In this document: positions 41,156 to 50,147 of the stretch, piece by piece
How positions within the stretch are numbered: the first letter of the stretch is position 1
Layout: each line of letters begins with the position of its first letter
Source of the DNA: Micromonospora chokoriensis
Lineage (GTDB): Bacteria > Actinomycetota > Actinomycetes > Mycobacteriales > Micromonosporaceae
DNA: 64,000 bases
Reading direction: 5' to 3'
NCBI RefSeq assembly: GCF_000718555.1
Contig: NZ_JOAN01000033.1
Location: 1-64,000 of the forward strand
The notes under the pieces: model-generated
What the model was told of the DNA's origin: nothing
The model's input: the letters and a program-made list of their open reading frames with translations, nothing else
Databases searched by the model: none
Made by a program: the position numbers and the translations under genes

Positions 41156-42256
41156 GTGGATCAACGACCGGTACGGGACCGGGCCGGTCGAGGCGTACGC
41201 GCCCTGGCCCGTCGACTGCTCGGCCGGGTCGAGGGTGACTCCCCCAACCCCCGCCGGTCCAACCCGGACGCCGTGGTCGACTGCGCCGTCTACGTCAACG
41301 GTCGCCGGGAGCCCGGTCAACGGCACTACGCCGACGCGTACGCCCAGGCGCGGCACCGCCGCGACGCCTTCGTGTGGCTGGGACTGCACGACCCGGGCCC
41401 GGCCGTGCTCGCCGCAGTGGGCCAGACCTTCGGCCTCGACGAGCTGACCGTCGAACAGGCGCTCGCCGACGGGCACCGGCCCACCGTGCAGCGCCACGGT
41501 TCGGTCATGCTGCTGGTGCTGCGCACCGCCGGGTACGTGGAGCACGACGAGCTGACCGACACCTCCGAGGTGATCGACACCGGGGACGTCATGGTGCTGC
41601 TCGGTGACCGGTTCGCCATCACCGTGCGGCACGGCGCCGCCGGGGCGCTGCGCAGTGTCCGCGCCGACATCGAGCGCCGTCCCGCGCTGCTGGCCGCCGG
41701 CCCGTGGGCCGTGGCCTACGCGGTCTGTGCCCGCATGGTCGACTCCTACCTGGAGGTGGCCGGGCACGTGGAACGGGATCTGGAGCGGGTCGAGGAGGCG
41801 GTGTTCGCCCGCGACCGCTCCGCCGACATCCAGCACATCTACCAGCTCAAACGGGAGGTGGTGGAGTTCAAGCGGGCGGTCCTGCCGTTGCAGGCGCCGA
41901 TGCGTACGCTGCTCGAACCCGACGGTCCGCCACGCACCCTGCACCGCTGGTTCGTCGACGTGGACGGCCGGCTGGGCCGGGCGGTGGATCGGGTGGCCGC
42001 GTACGACGATCTGCTCACCTCGATCGTCCAGTCGCGACTGGCGCAGCTCGCCGTCGAGCAGAACAACGACATGCGCAAGATCGCTGCCTGGGCGGCCATC
42101 GCGGCCACCCAGACCGGCATCGCCGGCATCTACGGCATGAACTTCGACCACATGCCCGAGCTGGCCTGGCGCTACGGCTACGCCGGTGCGGTAGCCCTGA
42201 TGGCGGCAGCCGCACTGTTCCTGTACCGCCTCTTCCGCCGCTCCGGCTGGCTCTAA
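41156..42256 (+). CDS. corA: CorA-family divalent metal transporter
   Basis: The 366-residue protein has the large cytosolic N-domain and two C-terminal helices with the hallmark GMNF motif near residue 325 (GIYGMNFDHMPE). It forms a pentameric channel for Mg2+ and sometimes Co2+ or Ni2+. GGGGAGG is seven bases before the GTG at 41156, which I prefer to the in-frame GTG at 41093. A palindromic repeat follows the stop by 44 bases. Confidence 0.92.
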   Translation: MDQRPVRDRAGRGVRALARRLLGRVEGDSPNPRRSNPDAVVDCAVYVNGRREPGQRHYADAYAQARHRRDAFVWLGLHDPGPAVLAAVGQTFGLDELTVEQALADGHRPTVQRHGSVMLLVLRTAGYVEHDELTDTSEVIDTGDVMVLLGDRFAITVRHGAAGALRSVRADIERRPALLAAGPWAVAYAVCARMVDSYLEVAGHVERDLERVEEAVFARDRSADIQHIYQLKREVVEFKRAVLPLQAPMRTLLEPDGPPRTLHRWFVDVDGRLGRAVDRVAAYDDLLTSIVQSRLAQLAVEQNNDMRKIAAWAAIAATQTGIAGIYGMNFDHMPELAWRYGYAGAVALMAAAALFLYRLFRRSGWL

Positions 42257-42299
42257 CCCCCGCACCCTACCCCGCCCGGGCCCCGCCTCCTCGACTCGT

Positions 42300-42368
42300 C
42301 GATCTTGCGCTTTGTGTCGCCGATACGCCCCTTTTGTTACTTATGTCGCGACAGGAAGTGCAAGATCG
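42300..42368. repeat. palindromic repeat CGATCTTGC...GCAAGATCG
   Basis: The left arm 42300-42320 and the right arm 42348-42368 pair at 18 of 21 positions around an AT-richer loop that contains CCCCTTTTGTTACTTAT. It is markedly less GC-rich than its surroundings. It sits 44 bases after corA and 47 before the next gene, as terminators do. I believe such elements are dispersed in Micromonospora genomes, but that is memory, not a search. Confidence 0.75.
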
Positions 42369-42414
42369 CGCGGGGCGGGGCAGGGGCCGGCCGGCGGTGG
42401 GGCAGGATGGCTAC

Positions 42415-42834
42415 GTGGGTAAGGGTGCGGGACGTCGGCGGGGGAACACCACGACGGGACGGGTCTGCCCGTGCGGCTCCGGCCAGGCGTACGCGGACTG
42501 CTGCGCACCGGCGCACGGCGGCGACAAGCCGGCGGCGACGGCCGAGGCGTTGATGCGCTCCCGGTTCAGTGCCTTCGCCCTCGGCGACACCGGCTACCTG
42601 CTGCGCAGCTGGCACTCCTCGACCCGGCCCGCCTCGCTGGAGCTGGAAGCGGGACAGCGGTGGACCCGACTGGAGATCGTCGAGACCGAGCGGGGTGGTC
42701 TGCTCGACACCGCCGGCACGGTGACGTTCCACGCCCACTACCGGGACGCGGGTCGGCCCGGCACGATGACGGAGCACAGCCGGTTCGTCCGCGAGGACGG
42801 CCGATGGGTCTACCTCGACGGCGACCAGCCCTGA
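42415..42834 (+). CDS. YchJ-like protein with SEC-C zinc motif
   Basis: The 139-residue protein has CPCGSGQAYADCC near residue 18, the SEC-C (CxCx8CC) zinc motif, followed by a nuclear-transport-factor-2-like domain with LMRSRFSAFALGDTGYLLRSW (in part) and TVTFHAHYRD. These two parts define the YchJ/UPF0225 family, whose function is still unknown. The GTG start is preceded by AGGA. The product is cytosolic and of normal length for the family. Confidence 0.88.
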   Translation: MGKGAGRRRGNTTTGRVCPCGSGQAYADCCAPAHGGDKPAATAEALMRSRFSAFALGDTGYLLRSWHSSTRPASLELEAGQRWTRLEIVETERGGLLDTAGTVTFHAHYRDAGRPGTMTEHSRFVREDGRWVYLDGDQP

Positions 42835-42880
42835 CGGCTCGCCACGTTGACATACTGGTCAGGTCGAACGGAGACCACCG

Positions 42881-43267
42881 ATGACCATGACCTTCATCAA
42901 TCTGCCGGTGCGCGACCTGAACACCGCCGCCGAGTTCTACCGGGCGATCGGCTTCAGCAGCGACCAGGCCGGGCCGGACGGGGGCAGCATGATGCTCACG
43001 ATCTCCGACAGCGCCCGGCTGATGCTGCACCTCCGATCGACCTTCGAGGCGTACACCGGGGTTGCCGCCACGGATACGGCGACCAGCCGGGAGGTCATCG
43101 TCGGGCTGTCGGCGCCGAGCCGCGAGCAGGTCGACGAGTTGGTCGACCGGGCGGCGGTCGCCGGTGGGGAGTCACTCGGGCCGGGGATGACCAACGGGCC
43201 GATGTACATGCGCGGCTTCCGGGACCTCGACGGCCATCAGTGGTCGTTCCTGCACCTGGCCGGTTGA
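42881..43267 (+). CDS. VOC-family protein
   Basis: The 128-residue protein starts MTMTFINLPVRDLNTAAEFY and continues SMMLTISDSARLMLH, REVIVGLSAPSREQVDELV, YMRGFRDLDGHQWSFLHL. This is a single VOC (glyoxalase/bleomycin-resistance) unit; in this branch one metal-ligand position is often changed. No partner gene is coupled. The substrate is unknown. Confidence 0.88.
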   Translation: MTMTFINLPVRDLNTAAEFYRAIGFSSDQAGPDGGSMMLTISDSARLMLHLRSTFEAYTGVAATDTATSREVIVGLSAPSREQVDELVDRAAVAGGESLGPGMTNGPMYMRGFRDLDGHQWSFLHLAG

Positions 43268-43272
43268 GTGCC

Positions 43273-43310
43273 GGGCCCGACGGCGGCCACCGTCGGCCGC
43301 CGCCGGGCCC
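43273..43310. terminator. bidirectional hairpin between convergent genes
   Basis: A 16-bp stem with one mismatch pairs GGGCCCGACGGCGGCC (43273-43288) with 43295-43310. It fills the gap between the stops of the VOC gene and the MFS gene. Confidence 0.7.
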
Positions 43311-43313
43311 TGG

Positions 43314-44597
43314 TCACTGCGGGCAACGCGTGGAAGCCGCGGCGACGGCGGTAGGCACGGCCGTCCGGCGACGGCGGCGGGTCAGCAGCACCAGCGCCAC
43401 GACGAGGTACGCCCCGGCGGTCACCGCGAACGCCACCGCGTTGCCGGCCGCCGTGGCGAGCAGGCCATAACCGGCGTACGTCACGATGATCAGCACGTCG
43501 GTGGCCATCCCCGCCAGGGACGTGACGGTGGCGCGGCTGCCACCGGTGATCTGGGCCTGGAGCCGCGCGTCGGCCAGCACGGTGGCCAGCTGCGCGGCAC
43601 CGAACGCCACCGCGAGCAGCACGAACCCCGCCGGGTGCCGGAGTAGGGCACCCCCGGCCAGCGCGACGCCGACCAGACCCAGCAACGCGGCGTAGCCTCG
43701 GCCGCCCAGCCGCTCCCCCGCCGGGGCGAGCAGCCCGCCGACGGTCACCCCGGCCCAGAGCAGCAGGAGCAGCAGGGGTACGGCCTGCGGCCCGACGCCG
43801 GTGTCCAGGGCGAGCAGCGGGGTGTACTCGTCCAGGGCGCCCCAGTCGGCGGCGACCACGGCGACCAGCAGCACGGCGGCCCGTACCGGCGGACGGGTGC
43901 GGACCTGCGACACCCCGGCCCGCAGCGTGTCCCACCACCCCAGGTCGCGCTCGTCGGTCGAGGCCGGGTCACCCTCGTCGGCCGGGGTCGGCTCGCCCGC
44001 GCCGGCCGGCGCGCGGTGCTCCGGGAACCGGGTGGCGACGATCGTGGCGAGCAGGCAGGCGAGCACGCTGGCCGCACCGACCGCCGGGTACCCGCCGACG
44101 GCGAGCACCGGCCCGGCGAGCACTCCGGAGACCACCACGCCCAACACGCCCGCCGTCCGAGCCCGCCCGAGCACCCGGGCGTACCGGCCGACCGCGCCGA
44201 GCCGGTCCAACTCGGTCCAGACCAGCGCCTCCAGGGCACCGGAGACCAGCGCGCCACCGGCGCCCCAGAGCAGGAAACCGACTGCGAACGCCGGGTACGA
44301 CGGCGCCAGCACCCAGAGCGCGAAGCCGGCGGCGGCCACCAGCGGGGCGAGGCACAGCAGCAGCCGGCGGGACAGCACGTCGGCCCAGGCGCCGGAGGGC
44401 ACCTCGAACAGGATGCCGGCGGCCGACCAGAGCACGAAGAGCGACGCGATCTGCCCCACCGACAGCCCGGTGTCGGCGAAGAACACCACGTACAGCGGGT
44501 AGAGCAGGACGAGGTCACTGAGGAACGCGTACCCGTAGAGGGTCACCGTGAGCCGACGGACCGCCGGGTCGGGCACGCGCGAAGCGATGCAGATCAT
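43314..44597 (-). CDS. MFS transporter, 12-TM
   Basis: The 427-residue protein has about twelve helices. LYGYAFLSDLVLLYPLYVVFF begins helix 1; FEVPSGAWADVLSRR holds the motif A equivalent after helix 2. A long cytosolic loop of acidic low-complexity sequence (AGAGEPTPADEGDPASTDERD) separates the two halves. The substrate is unknown. It is downstream of the MscS-like gene and separated from it by a hairpin, so it is transcribed separately. Confidence 0.87.
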   Translation of the reverse strand: MICIASRVPDPAVRRLTVTLYGYAFLSDLVLLYPLYVVFFADTGLSVGQIASLFVLWSAAGILFEVPSGAWADVLSRRLLLCLAPLVAAAGFALWVLAPSYPAFAVGFLLWGAGGALVSGALEALVWTELDRLGAVGRYARVLGRARTAGVLGVVVSGVLAGPVLAVGGYPAVGAASVLACLLATIVATRFPEHRAPAGAGEPTPADEGDPASTDERDLGWWDTLRAGVSQVRTRPPVRAAVLLVAVVAADWGALDEYTPLLALDTGVGPQAVPLLLLLLWAGVTVGGLLAPAGERLGGRGYAALLGLVGVALAGGALLRHPAGFVLLAVAFGAAQLATVLADARLQAQITGGSRATVTSLAGMATDVLIIVTYAGYGLLATAAGNAVAFAVTAGAYLVVALVLLTRRRRRTAVPTAVAAASTRCPQ

Positions 44598-44774
44598 GGG
44601 GCCTTCCCGTGGGAGTGCAGACGGACACCGGACGTTCGGTGCCCCTGGTGGCCCACGGGATCGGCCTACGCCGCCGGATCAATGTCGCCAGGTCATGCCC
44701 GCGATGCTAGACAACCCGCACAGCTGCGGCCAGCGTTTTCGGCGTGCCGAGCAGTGCCGGGCGGGTGACGCGAA

Positions 44775-44805
44775 GCGGGGCGGGATCTGATCGACCCCGC
44801 CCCGC
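44775..44805. terminator. hairpin after the MscS-like gene
   Basis: A perfect 10-bp stem pairs GCGGGGCGGG (44775-44784) with CCCGCCCCGC (44796-44805) around 11 bases. It follows the stop of the minus-strand gene by 17 bases. Confidence 0.6.
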
Positions 44806-44821
44806 CGTACCGCTAGGTGGG

Positions 44822-45811
44822 TCAGCGCCGGTCGACCGGCGGAATGACCGTGGTGGCCTCGTCGTCGCTGGCGCGCTGCCCGGGCACCGCACGGTCCGTG
44901 CCGCCCCCGACCACCTGGGTCGCGTCGGAGTCGACCGGGAAGCGTACGACCTGGGTAGCGTCCGTGTCGGACGGGCGGGTCACCACCTGGGTCGCCTCCG
45001 CGTCGGACGGCCGGGTTACCACCTGGGTCGCCTCCGCGTCGCTGGTCGGGGTCGACGCGCGGGCCAGCTCGGCCTCGGTCGACGCGCGGGCCAGCTCGGC
45101 CTCGGCATCGCGGCGACCGGCCCGGTACGCCTGGGCGTGCTCGGCGATCAGCTGCGACTCCTGCTCGGCGCGGGTCAGCCACGACTCCCAACGGCTCTGC
45201 ATCGGGCGGATCAGGCCACCGCCGACACCGACGACGAGGATGCCGCCGATCGTGGCAAGCACGGCGATCAGCACGGGAGTGGTGACCGCGGTGGCCACGC
45301 CGATCTGGTTCAGCGCGGCGATGACACCGAGGCCGAGGATGAACACCGAGGCGATGGTGGCCAGCACCCGGCCGTACGACAGGCCGCCGAGCGCGCCGTT
45401 GATGATGTCCTTGACCGCGTTGGCGATGGCGGCGGCCACCACGACGATGACGATCGCGACGAAGGCACGGGGCAGCCACGAGATCACCGCGCCGAGCAGG
45501 TCGGAGATCGGGTTCGGCCCCCAGATGCCGAAGGCGAGCTGGAGGGTGAACAACAGCAGCCCGTAGTAGACGAGCTTCGCCACGATGTCGCTGGCGTCGT
45601 ACCGGGAGCGACTCAACGCACGGCGGATGCCGCCGCGTTCGACGGCGCGGTCGAAGCCCACCCGTTCGAGGACCTTCTCCACGACCTTCAGTGCAGCCTT
45701 GGCGATCAGCCATCCGACCACCAGGATCGCCAGGAAGGCGACGGCCTTGGGCAGGAAGAGCATCACCGAGCGGAGAGCGTCGCCCACCGCGTCGCTGACA
45801 TTGTCACTCAT
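44822..45811 (-). CDS. MscS-like TM protein with repeated TQVV tail
   Basis: The 329-residue protein has five or so membrane segments with the TM-helix repeat of the small mechanosensitive-channel-related family (AVAFLAILVVGWLIAKAALK, VISWLPRAFVAIVIVVVAAA, in parts). The cytosolic tail from about 240 carries the unit (S/T)DAEATQVVTRP four times with small changes (DATQVV in each), and ends DDEATTVIPPVDRR. Thr followed by Gln-Val-Val or Thr-Val-Ile is the kind of site Ser/Thr kinases phosphorylate and FHA domains read. The tail may be a regulatory platform. Confidence 0.85.
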   Translation of the reverse strand: MSDNVSDAVGDALRSVMLFLPKAVAFLAILVVGWLIAKAALKVVEKVLERVGFDRAVERGGIRRALSRSRYDASDIVAKLVYYGLLLFTLQLAFGIWGPNPISDLLGAVISWLPRAFVAIVIVVVAAAIANAVKDIINGALGGLSYGRVLATIASVFILGLGVIAALNQIGVATAVTTPVLIAVLATIGGILVVGVGGGLIRPMQSRWESWLTRAEQESQLIAEHAQAYRAGRRDAEAELARASTEAELARASTPTSDAEATQVVTRPSDAEATQVVTRPSDTDATQVVRFPVDSDATQVVGGGTDRAVPGQRASDDEATTVIPPVDRR

Positions 45812-45988
45812 CTGGTCATTCCTTAAGGGCAGCCGGGACGGTCAGCCCCGACCTACCCCCACCCGCTCGCCGGGAAACACGCAGCGGGGTCTAGCGCGCG
45901 GGCGAGTCTTGGCAATATTCTCCGGAACACGTGCGGCCACTGGCGCTACTTTTCACCCCCCCATCCTCGGCCGCAGGAGGAGATGTTC

Positions 45989-47119
45989 ATGCACGTCGAT
46001 CATTCCGAAGTGGATCGCCGGACGCTGCTGCGGGCCGGCCTCGGCGCCGCCACGGTCGCCGTCGTCGGGAGCGAACTCGCCTTCCCGCGCGCGGCGCAGG
46101 CCGCCCCGGGCACCGACCTGGACTGGATCATCAGCTGTGACGAGTGGGCCGCCCGCCCACCGAAGGACCCGCTGTCGGTCAGCGCCATCGCCACCAACAA
46201 GATCATCGTGCACCACATGGCGTTCCCGAACGTCACCGACTACTCCCGCGAGCAGGCGGTCAAGCTGGCCCACGACTGCCAGGACCTGCACATCGACGGC
46301 AACGGCTGGTCGGACACCGGCCAGCACTTCACGGTGAGCCGTGGCGGCTACGTGCTGGAGGGCCGCCGGGGCAGCCTGGAACGACTCGAAGCCGGCGACC
46401 GACAGATGACCGCGGCGCACTGCCCGGGCGAGAACGGTCGGGCCATCGGCATCGAGAACGAGGGCACCTACGTCACCGAGACGCCGCCGAAGGCGCTGAC
46501 CGACTCGCTGGTCAAGCTCTGCGTCGCGATCTGCCGACAGTACGGGCTGCACGCGTACGACATCTTCGGTCACTGGGACTTCCGCGAAACCGACTGCCCG
46601 GGCGCCGCCTTCTACCGGCAGTTCCCCGAGCTGCGGCGACGGGTGCACGCCGCCCTCGGCACCAAGCTCGGTGACGTGCCGGCACGCCGCTGGCCGGACC
46701 TGTGGCGCTTCGTCAACTCCCCCTCCGTCCGGGTGGTGCAGCACCTGCTCGTCCACCGTGGCTATGCGGTGACCGTCAGCGGCACGTTCGACGCCGCGAC
46801 CGTGGCGGCCGTGCAGGACTGGCAGGCCCGCAACGGCATTCCGGTGGACGTGGACGCCACGCTCACCACGCCAACCTGGGAGACGCTGGCGCCGGAGCTG
46901 GACCAGCACGCCGCCGGAGCGCCGGTCACGGCGGTGCAGGAAATCCTCGCCAGGAAGGGGTACGCGGTCACCGTCACCGGGGCGTACGACCACGCCACCC
47001 GCACGGCGGTGCAGGACCTTCAGGCGCTGCACGGCCTGCCCCGCAACGGCAAGCTCAGCACCAGCACGTGGTGCACGATCGTCGGCGGGTCGGTCCGCGA
47101 GTCGTTCCGGCACCGCTGA
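45989..47119 (+). CDS. Tat-exported N-acetylmuramoyl-L-alanine amidase with two PG-binding domains
   Basis: The 376-residue protein has a twin-arginine leader (DRRTLLRAGLGAATVAVVG). The amidase_2/PGRP domain spans residues about 45-210: zinc ligands are expected from IIVHHMAFPN near 75, HWDFRETDCPG near 190, and a tyrosine/glutamate set between. Two peptidoglycan-binding-1 repeats follow (VRVVQHLLVHRGYAVTVSG and AVQEILARKGYAVTVTG). It cuts the glycan-peptide amide bond of the wall. I chose the second ATG because AGGAGG stands eight bases before it. Confidence 0.9.
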   Translation: MHVDHSEVDRRTLLRAGLGAATVAVVGSELAFPRAAQAAPGTDLDWIISCDEWAARPPKDPLSVSAIATNKIIVHHMAFPNVTDYSREQAVKLAHDCQDLHIDGNGWSDTGQHFTVSRGGYVLEGRRGSLERLEAGDRQMTAAHCPGENGRAIGIENEGTYVTETPPKALTDSLVKLCVAICRQYGLHAYDIFGHWDFRETDCPGAAFYRQFPELRRRVHAALGTKLGDVPARRWPDLWRFVNSPSVRVVQHLLVHRGYAVTVSGTFDAATVAAVQDWQARNGIPVDVDATLTTPTWETLAPELDQHAAGAPVTAVQEILARKGYAVTVTGAYDHATRTAVQDLQALHGLPRNGKLSTSTWCTIVGGSVRESFRHR

Positions 47120-47126
47120 GCCACCG

Positions 47127-47157
47127 GGTGCGGTGCGGGTCCAACCCGCACCGCACC
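47127..47157. terminator. hairpin after the amidase gene
   Basis: A perfect 13-bp stem pairs GGTGCGGTGCGGG (47127-47139) with CCCGCACCGCACC (47145-47157) around five bases, eight bases after the amidase stop. Confidence 0.75.
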
Positions 47158-47250
47158 GGGCCTGCCACCAGCGCGAACGCGGGCGCGCCTCGTTGTCCGC
47201 CCTCCGCCGGTCTGCGACGATGGCCGCTGACCAGGACCAAGGAGGGCGCT

Positions 47251-47664
47251 GTGCAGTCGCGACTCAACCCGTACCTGAATTTCCCCGGCACTGCCCGTCA
47301 GGCGTTGGAGTTCTACCACCAGGTGTTCGGTGGCGAGCTGATGGTGAACACTTTCGGCGAATTCGGTAACCCGGACCCGGAGCTGTCCGACCAGATCATG
47401 CACGGTCAACTTGAGTCGCCGAACGGCTTCACGCTGATGGCCTCGGATCTCCCACCCGGCATGGCGTACCAACCCGGGACCAACATCACGATCAGCCTCA
47501 GCGGCGACAACCACGACGAGTTGACCGGTTACTGGAAGCAGCTCTGCGCGGGCGGCTCGGTGACGGTCCCGTTGGAGATGCAGATGTGGGGCGCGGAGTT
47601 CGGCCAGTGCGTCGACCAGTACGGCATCGGCTGGCTGGTCAACATCTCCCAGCCCGGGTCCTGA
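47251..47664 (+). CDS. PhnB-like VOC protein
   Basis: The 137-residue protein starts with GTG behind AAGGAGG. LNPYLNFPGTARQALEFYHQVFGG (in part), IMHGQLESPNGFTLMASD, and WGAEFGQCVDQYGIGWLVNI match the PhnB/DUF3471-like VOC group. Members of this branch usually lack clear enzyme function. The gene is followed at 60 bases by the glutamate-synthase-like gene on the same strand. Confidence 0.88.
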   Translation: MQSRLNPYLNFPGTARQALEFYHQVFGGELMVNTFGEFGNPDPELSDQIMHGQLESPNGFTLMASDLPPGMAYQPGTNITISLSGDNHDELTGYWKQLCAGGSVTVPLEMQMWGAEFGQCVDQYGIGWLVNISQPGS

Positions 47665-47724
47665 CCAGCGGGTCGGCGCGACCGGCCGGTTTGGCCAACG
47701 GTGCGGGCGGAAAGAGTTCTGGGC

Positions 47725-49299
47725 ATGACTTGGGCCCGTCGAGCCGTACCCGCGGTCGCCGCCGCCGTAGCGGCGCTCGCCGCGCGGGATCTGATCCAGC
47801 GCGACCACGCGCTGCTGCGCAACTTCCCGGTGCTCGGCCGGGCCCGGTACCTGTTGGAGGCGATCGGGCCGGAGCTTCGGCAGTACATCGTGGCCGGCAA
47901 CGACGAGGAACGGCCGTTCACCCGCGACCAGCGCCGCTGGGTGTACGCGTCGGCCAAACAGGAGAACAACTACTTCGGTTTCGGCACCGACAACGACATC
48001 GAGTTCACCCCCGGGTACCCGATCATCAAGCACCGCACGTTCGGCCGTGCCGTGCCGCCGTCGACACCGACCGCCGGGCACGACGTGCGGTTGCCCTGCG
48101 CGAAGGTGCTCGGGGCGGCACGCGGACGGGCCCGAGCGTTCCGACCGGAGTCGGTCGTGAACATCTCCGGGATGAGCTTCGGCTCGCTCTCCGGCAACGC
48201 CATCACCGCGCTCAACAAGGGGGCGGCGCTCGCCGGCTGCCTACAGAACACCGGCGAGGGCGGCCTGTCGCCATACCACCGCAACGGCGGTGACCTGGTC
48301 TTTCAGCTCGGTACGGCGTACTTCGGCTGCCGCGACGAGCACGGCCGGTTCAGCCTCGGCCGGCTGAAGGACCTGGTCGCCAGCGCGCCGGTGCGGGCGT
48401 TGGAGATCAAGCTGAGCCAGGGCGCCAAACCGAGCCTCGGCGGTCTGCTGCCCGGGGCGAAGGTCTCCGCAGAGATCGCCGCCGTGCGGGGCATCCCGGC
48501 CGGTCAGGACTGCGTCAGCCCGTCCCGGCACGCCGAATTCTCCGACTGCGACAGCCTGCTCGACTGGGTGGAGTTGCTGGCCGCCGAGACGGGCCTGCCG
48601 GTCGGCATCAAGTCGGCGGTCGGTGACCTGGGCTTCTGGCAGGAGCTGGTAACCCTGATGCGGGACACCGGCCGGGGCGTGGACTTCGTGACGATCGACG
48701 GCGGCGAGGGCGGCACCGGCGCCGCGCCACTGATCTTCACCGACTCCGTGTCGCTCCCGTTCCAGCAGGGCTTCTCGCGGGTCTACAAGATCTTCGCCGA
48801 GCACGACCTGCACGAGCAGGTGGTCTTCGTCGGTGCTGGCAAGCTCGGCCTGCCGGACAATGCCATCGTGGCGTTCGCGCTCGGCTGCGACCTGGTCAAC
48901 GTCGGCCGGGAGGCGATGCTGTCGATCGGCTGCATCCAGGCGCAGAAGTGCCACACCGACACCTGCCCCACCGGCGTCGCCACCCAGAACGCGTGGCTCG
49001 CCCGGGGCCTGGACCCGACGTTGAAGTCGGTCCGGGCGGCCAACTACCTGCGGACGCTGCGCCGCGACCTGACCAAGGTCGCCGAAGCCTGCGGCGTCGA
49101 ACACCCCGGCCTGATCGGCACGGACGCCGTGGAGATCCTGGACGGCCGCACCGGCTCCACCCCACTGCACGAGGTGTACGGCTATCAGCCCAACTGGGGG
49201 CTACCCTCGCCCGCCGACCAGGCGGAGATCATCCGGCTGATGGCCCCGGAGGCGCCCCAGGGCGGCAGCGCCCCGCCGTCAGCGACCGCCGTCGGCTGA
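47725..49299 (+). CDS. FMN-binding glutamate-synthase-like protein
   Basis: The 524-residue protein has an N-terminal membrane helix (AVPAVAAAVAALAARD) and a glutamate synthase FMN domain: NISGMSFGSLSGNAITALNKG near 150 (given in part), EIKLSQGAKPSLGG near 225, DGGEGGTGAAPLIFTD near 325, and the iron-sulfur cysteines in GCIQAQKCHTDTCPTGVATQ near 405. It lacks the glutaminase domain of GltB, as in the small YerD-like group of unknown partner. ATG at 47725 is preceded by GGAAAGAG. A 7-bp tandem repeat lies just after the stop. Confidence 0.9.
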   Translation: MTWARRAVPAVAAAVAALAARDLIQRDHALLRNFPVLGRARYLLEAIGPELRQYIVAGNDEERPFTRDQRRWVYASAKQENNYFGFGTDNDIEFTPGYPIIKHRTFGRAVPPSTPTAGHDVRLPCAKVLGAARGRARAFRPESVVNISGMSFGSLSGNAITALNKGAALAGCLQNTGEGGLSPYHRNGGDLVFQLGTAYFGCRDEHGRFSLGRLKDLVASAPVRALEIKLSQGAKPSLGGLLPGAKVSAEIAAVRGIPAGQDCVSPSRHAEFSDCDSLLDWVELLAAETGLPVGIKSAVGDLGFWQELVTLMRDTGRGVDFVTIDGGEGGTGAAPLIFTDSVSLPFQQGFSRVYKIFAEHDLHEQVVFVGAGKLGLPDNAIVAFALGCDLVNVGREAMLSIGCIQAQKCHTDTCPTGVATQNAWLARGLDPTLKSVRAANYLRTLRRDLTKVAEACGVEHPGLIGTDAVEILDGRTGSTPLHEVYGYQPNWGLPSPADQAEIIRLMAPEAPQGGSAPPSATAVG

Positions 49300-49320
49300 G
49301 GTCACGGCCGCCCCGGTCGC

Positions 49321-49404
49321 GGATCGCGGATCGCGGATCGCGGATCGCGGATCGCGGATCGCGGATCGCGGATCGCGGATCGCGGATCGCGGATCGCGGA
49401 TCGC
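49321..49404. repeat. twelve perfect copies of the 7-bp unit GGATCGC
   Basis: Bases 49321-49404 are exactly twelve GGATCGC units with no change; a variant half-unit GGTCGC precedes them. The array starts 21 bases after the stop of the glutamate-synthase-like gene. Together with 49405-49622, which hold only the 16-bp repeat listed below, this is a gene-free stretch of 323 bases. Confidence 0.97.
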
Positions 49405-49488
49405 CACGGTCTCCCCACCATGTCCGCGAAGCGCCGCACGCAGGCCACGACGACCGCGCGCCACGACGCCCATCAGGCACAACGGCCA

Positions 49489-49520
49489 CCAGCCACAGCA
49501 GCCGCCAGCCACAGCAGCCG
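49489..49520. repeat. two copies of a 16-bp unit
   Basis: CCAGCCACAGCAGCCG is repeated twice in tandem, followed by a partial third copy (CCAG). It lies in the gap ahead of the acetyltransferase genes and shows no coding potential. Confidence 0.8.
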
Positions 49521-49622
49521 CCAGGCCCGTCGCACGTCGGCCGGCCGGCGCGACCGCCGGCTCATCGGGGCGCCAGCGATAAACACGTGGAGCCGGCGAC
49601 AGACCACATCTATGGTGGCGCG

Positions 49623-50147
49623 GTGCTGATCAGACGCGAGACACCCGCCGACATCGACGCCATCCGGGCGGTGCACTCCGCCGCCTTCGCCAAGGCCGAC
49701 AGCGGTGACGGCGTGCCGGTCGAGGCGACCCTTGTCGACGCGCTGCGCGCCGACGAGGGCTGGCTGCCCGCGTACTCCCTGGTGGCGACCGATTCGGACG
49801 GCCAGGTGGTGGGGCACGTGGTGGCCACCCGCGGCCGCATCGGCGGTGCGCCCGTGGCCTTGGGCCTGGGTCCGCTCGGCGTGCTGCCCGGGTGGCAGCG
49901 GCGCGGCGTCGGCAGCGCGCTGATGCACGCGGTGCTCGGCGCGGCCGATGCGCTCGACGAGCCGCTGGTGGTGCTGCTCGGGCATCCCGACTACTACCCG
50001 CGCTTCGGGTTCCGACCCGCCGTCGAGCTGGGCGTCACCCCGCCGCAGCCGTGGGGACCGCAGTACTTCATGGCCCGGCCGCTTGACGCGTGGCGCGAGT
50101 CGATCCGGGGCGAGTTCCGCTACGCCCGCCCCTTCGACGACCTGTGA
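49623..50147 (+). CDS. GNAT-family N-acetyltransferase, YhbS-like
   Basis: The 174-residue protein starts with GTG. The acetyl-CoA motif is LGPLGVLPGWQRRGVGSALM near residue 83-102; LLGHPDYYPRFGF near 120 is typical of the YhbS branch. It transfers acetyl groups to an unknown amine. Its stop overlaps the GTG of the second acetyltransferase gene as GTGA, so both are co-translated. Confidence 0.88.
   Translation: MLIRRETPADIDAIRAVHSAAFAKADSGDGVPVEATLVDALRADEGWLPAYSLVATDSDGQVVGHVVATRGRIGGAPVALGLGPLGVLPGWQRRGVGSALMHAVLGAADALDEPLVVLLGHPDYYPRFGFRPAVELGVTPPQPWGPQYFMARPLDAWRESIRGEFRYARPFDDL

Noticed and set aside
49321..49404. Possible CRISPR array.
   Set aside because: The unit is 7 bases with no spacers, so it is a simple tandem repeat.
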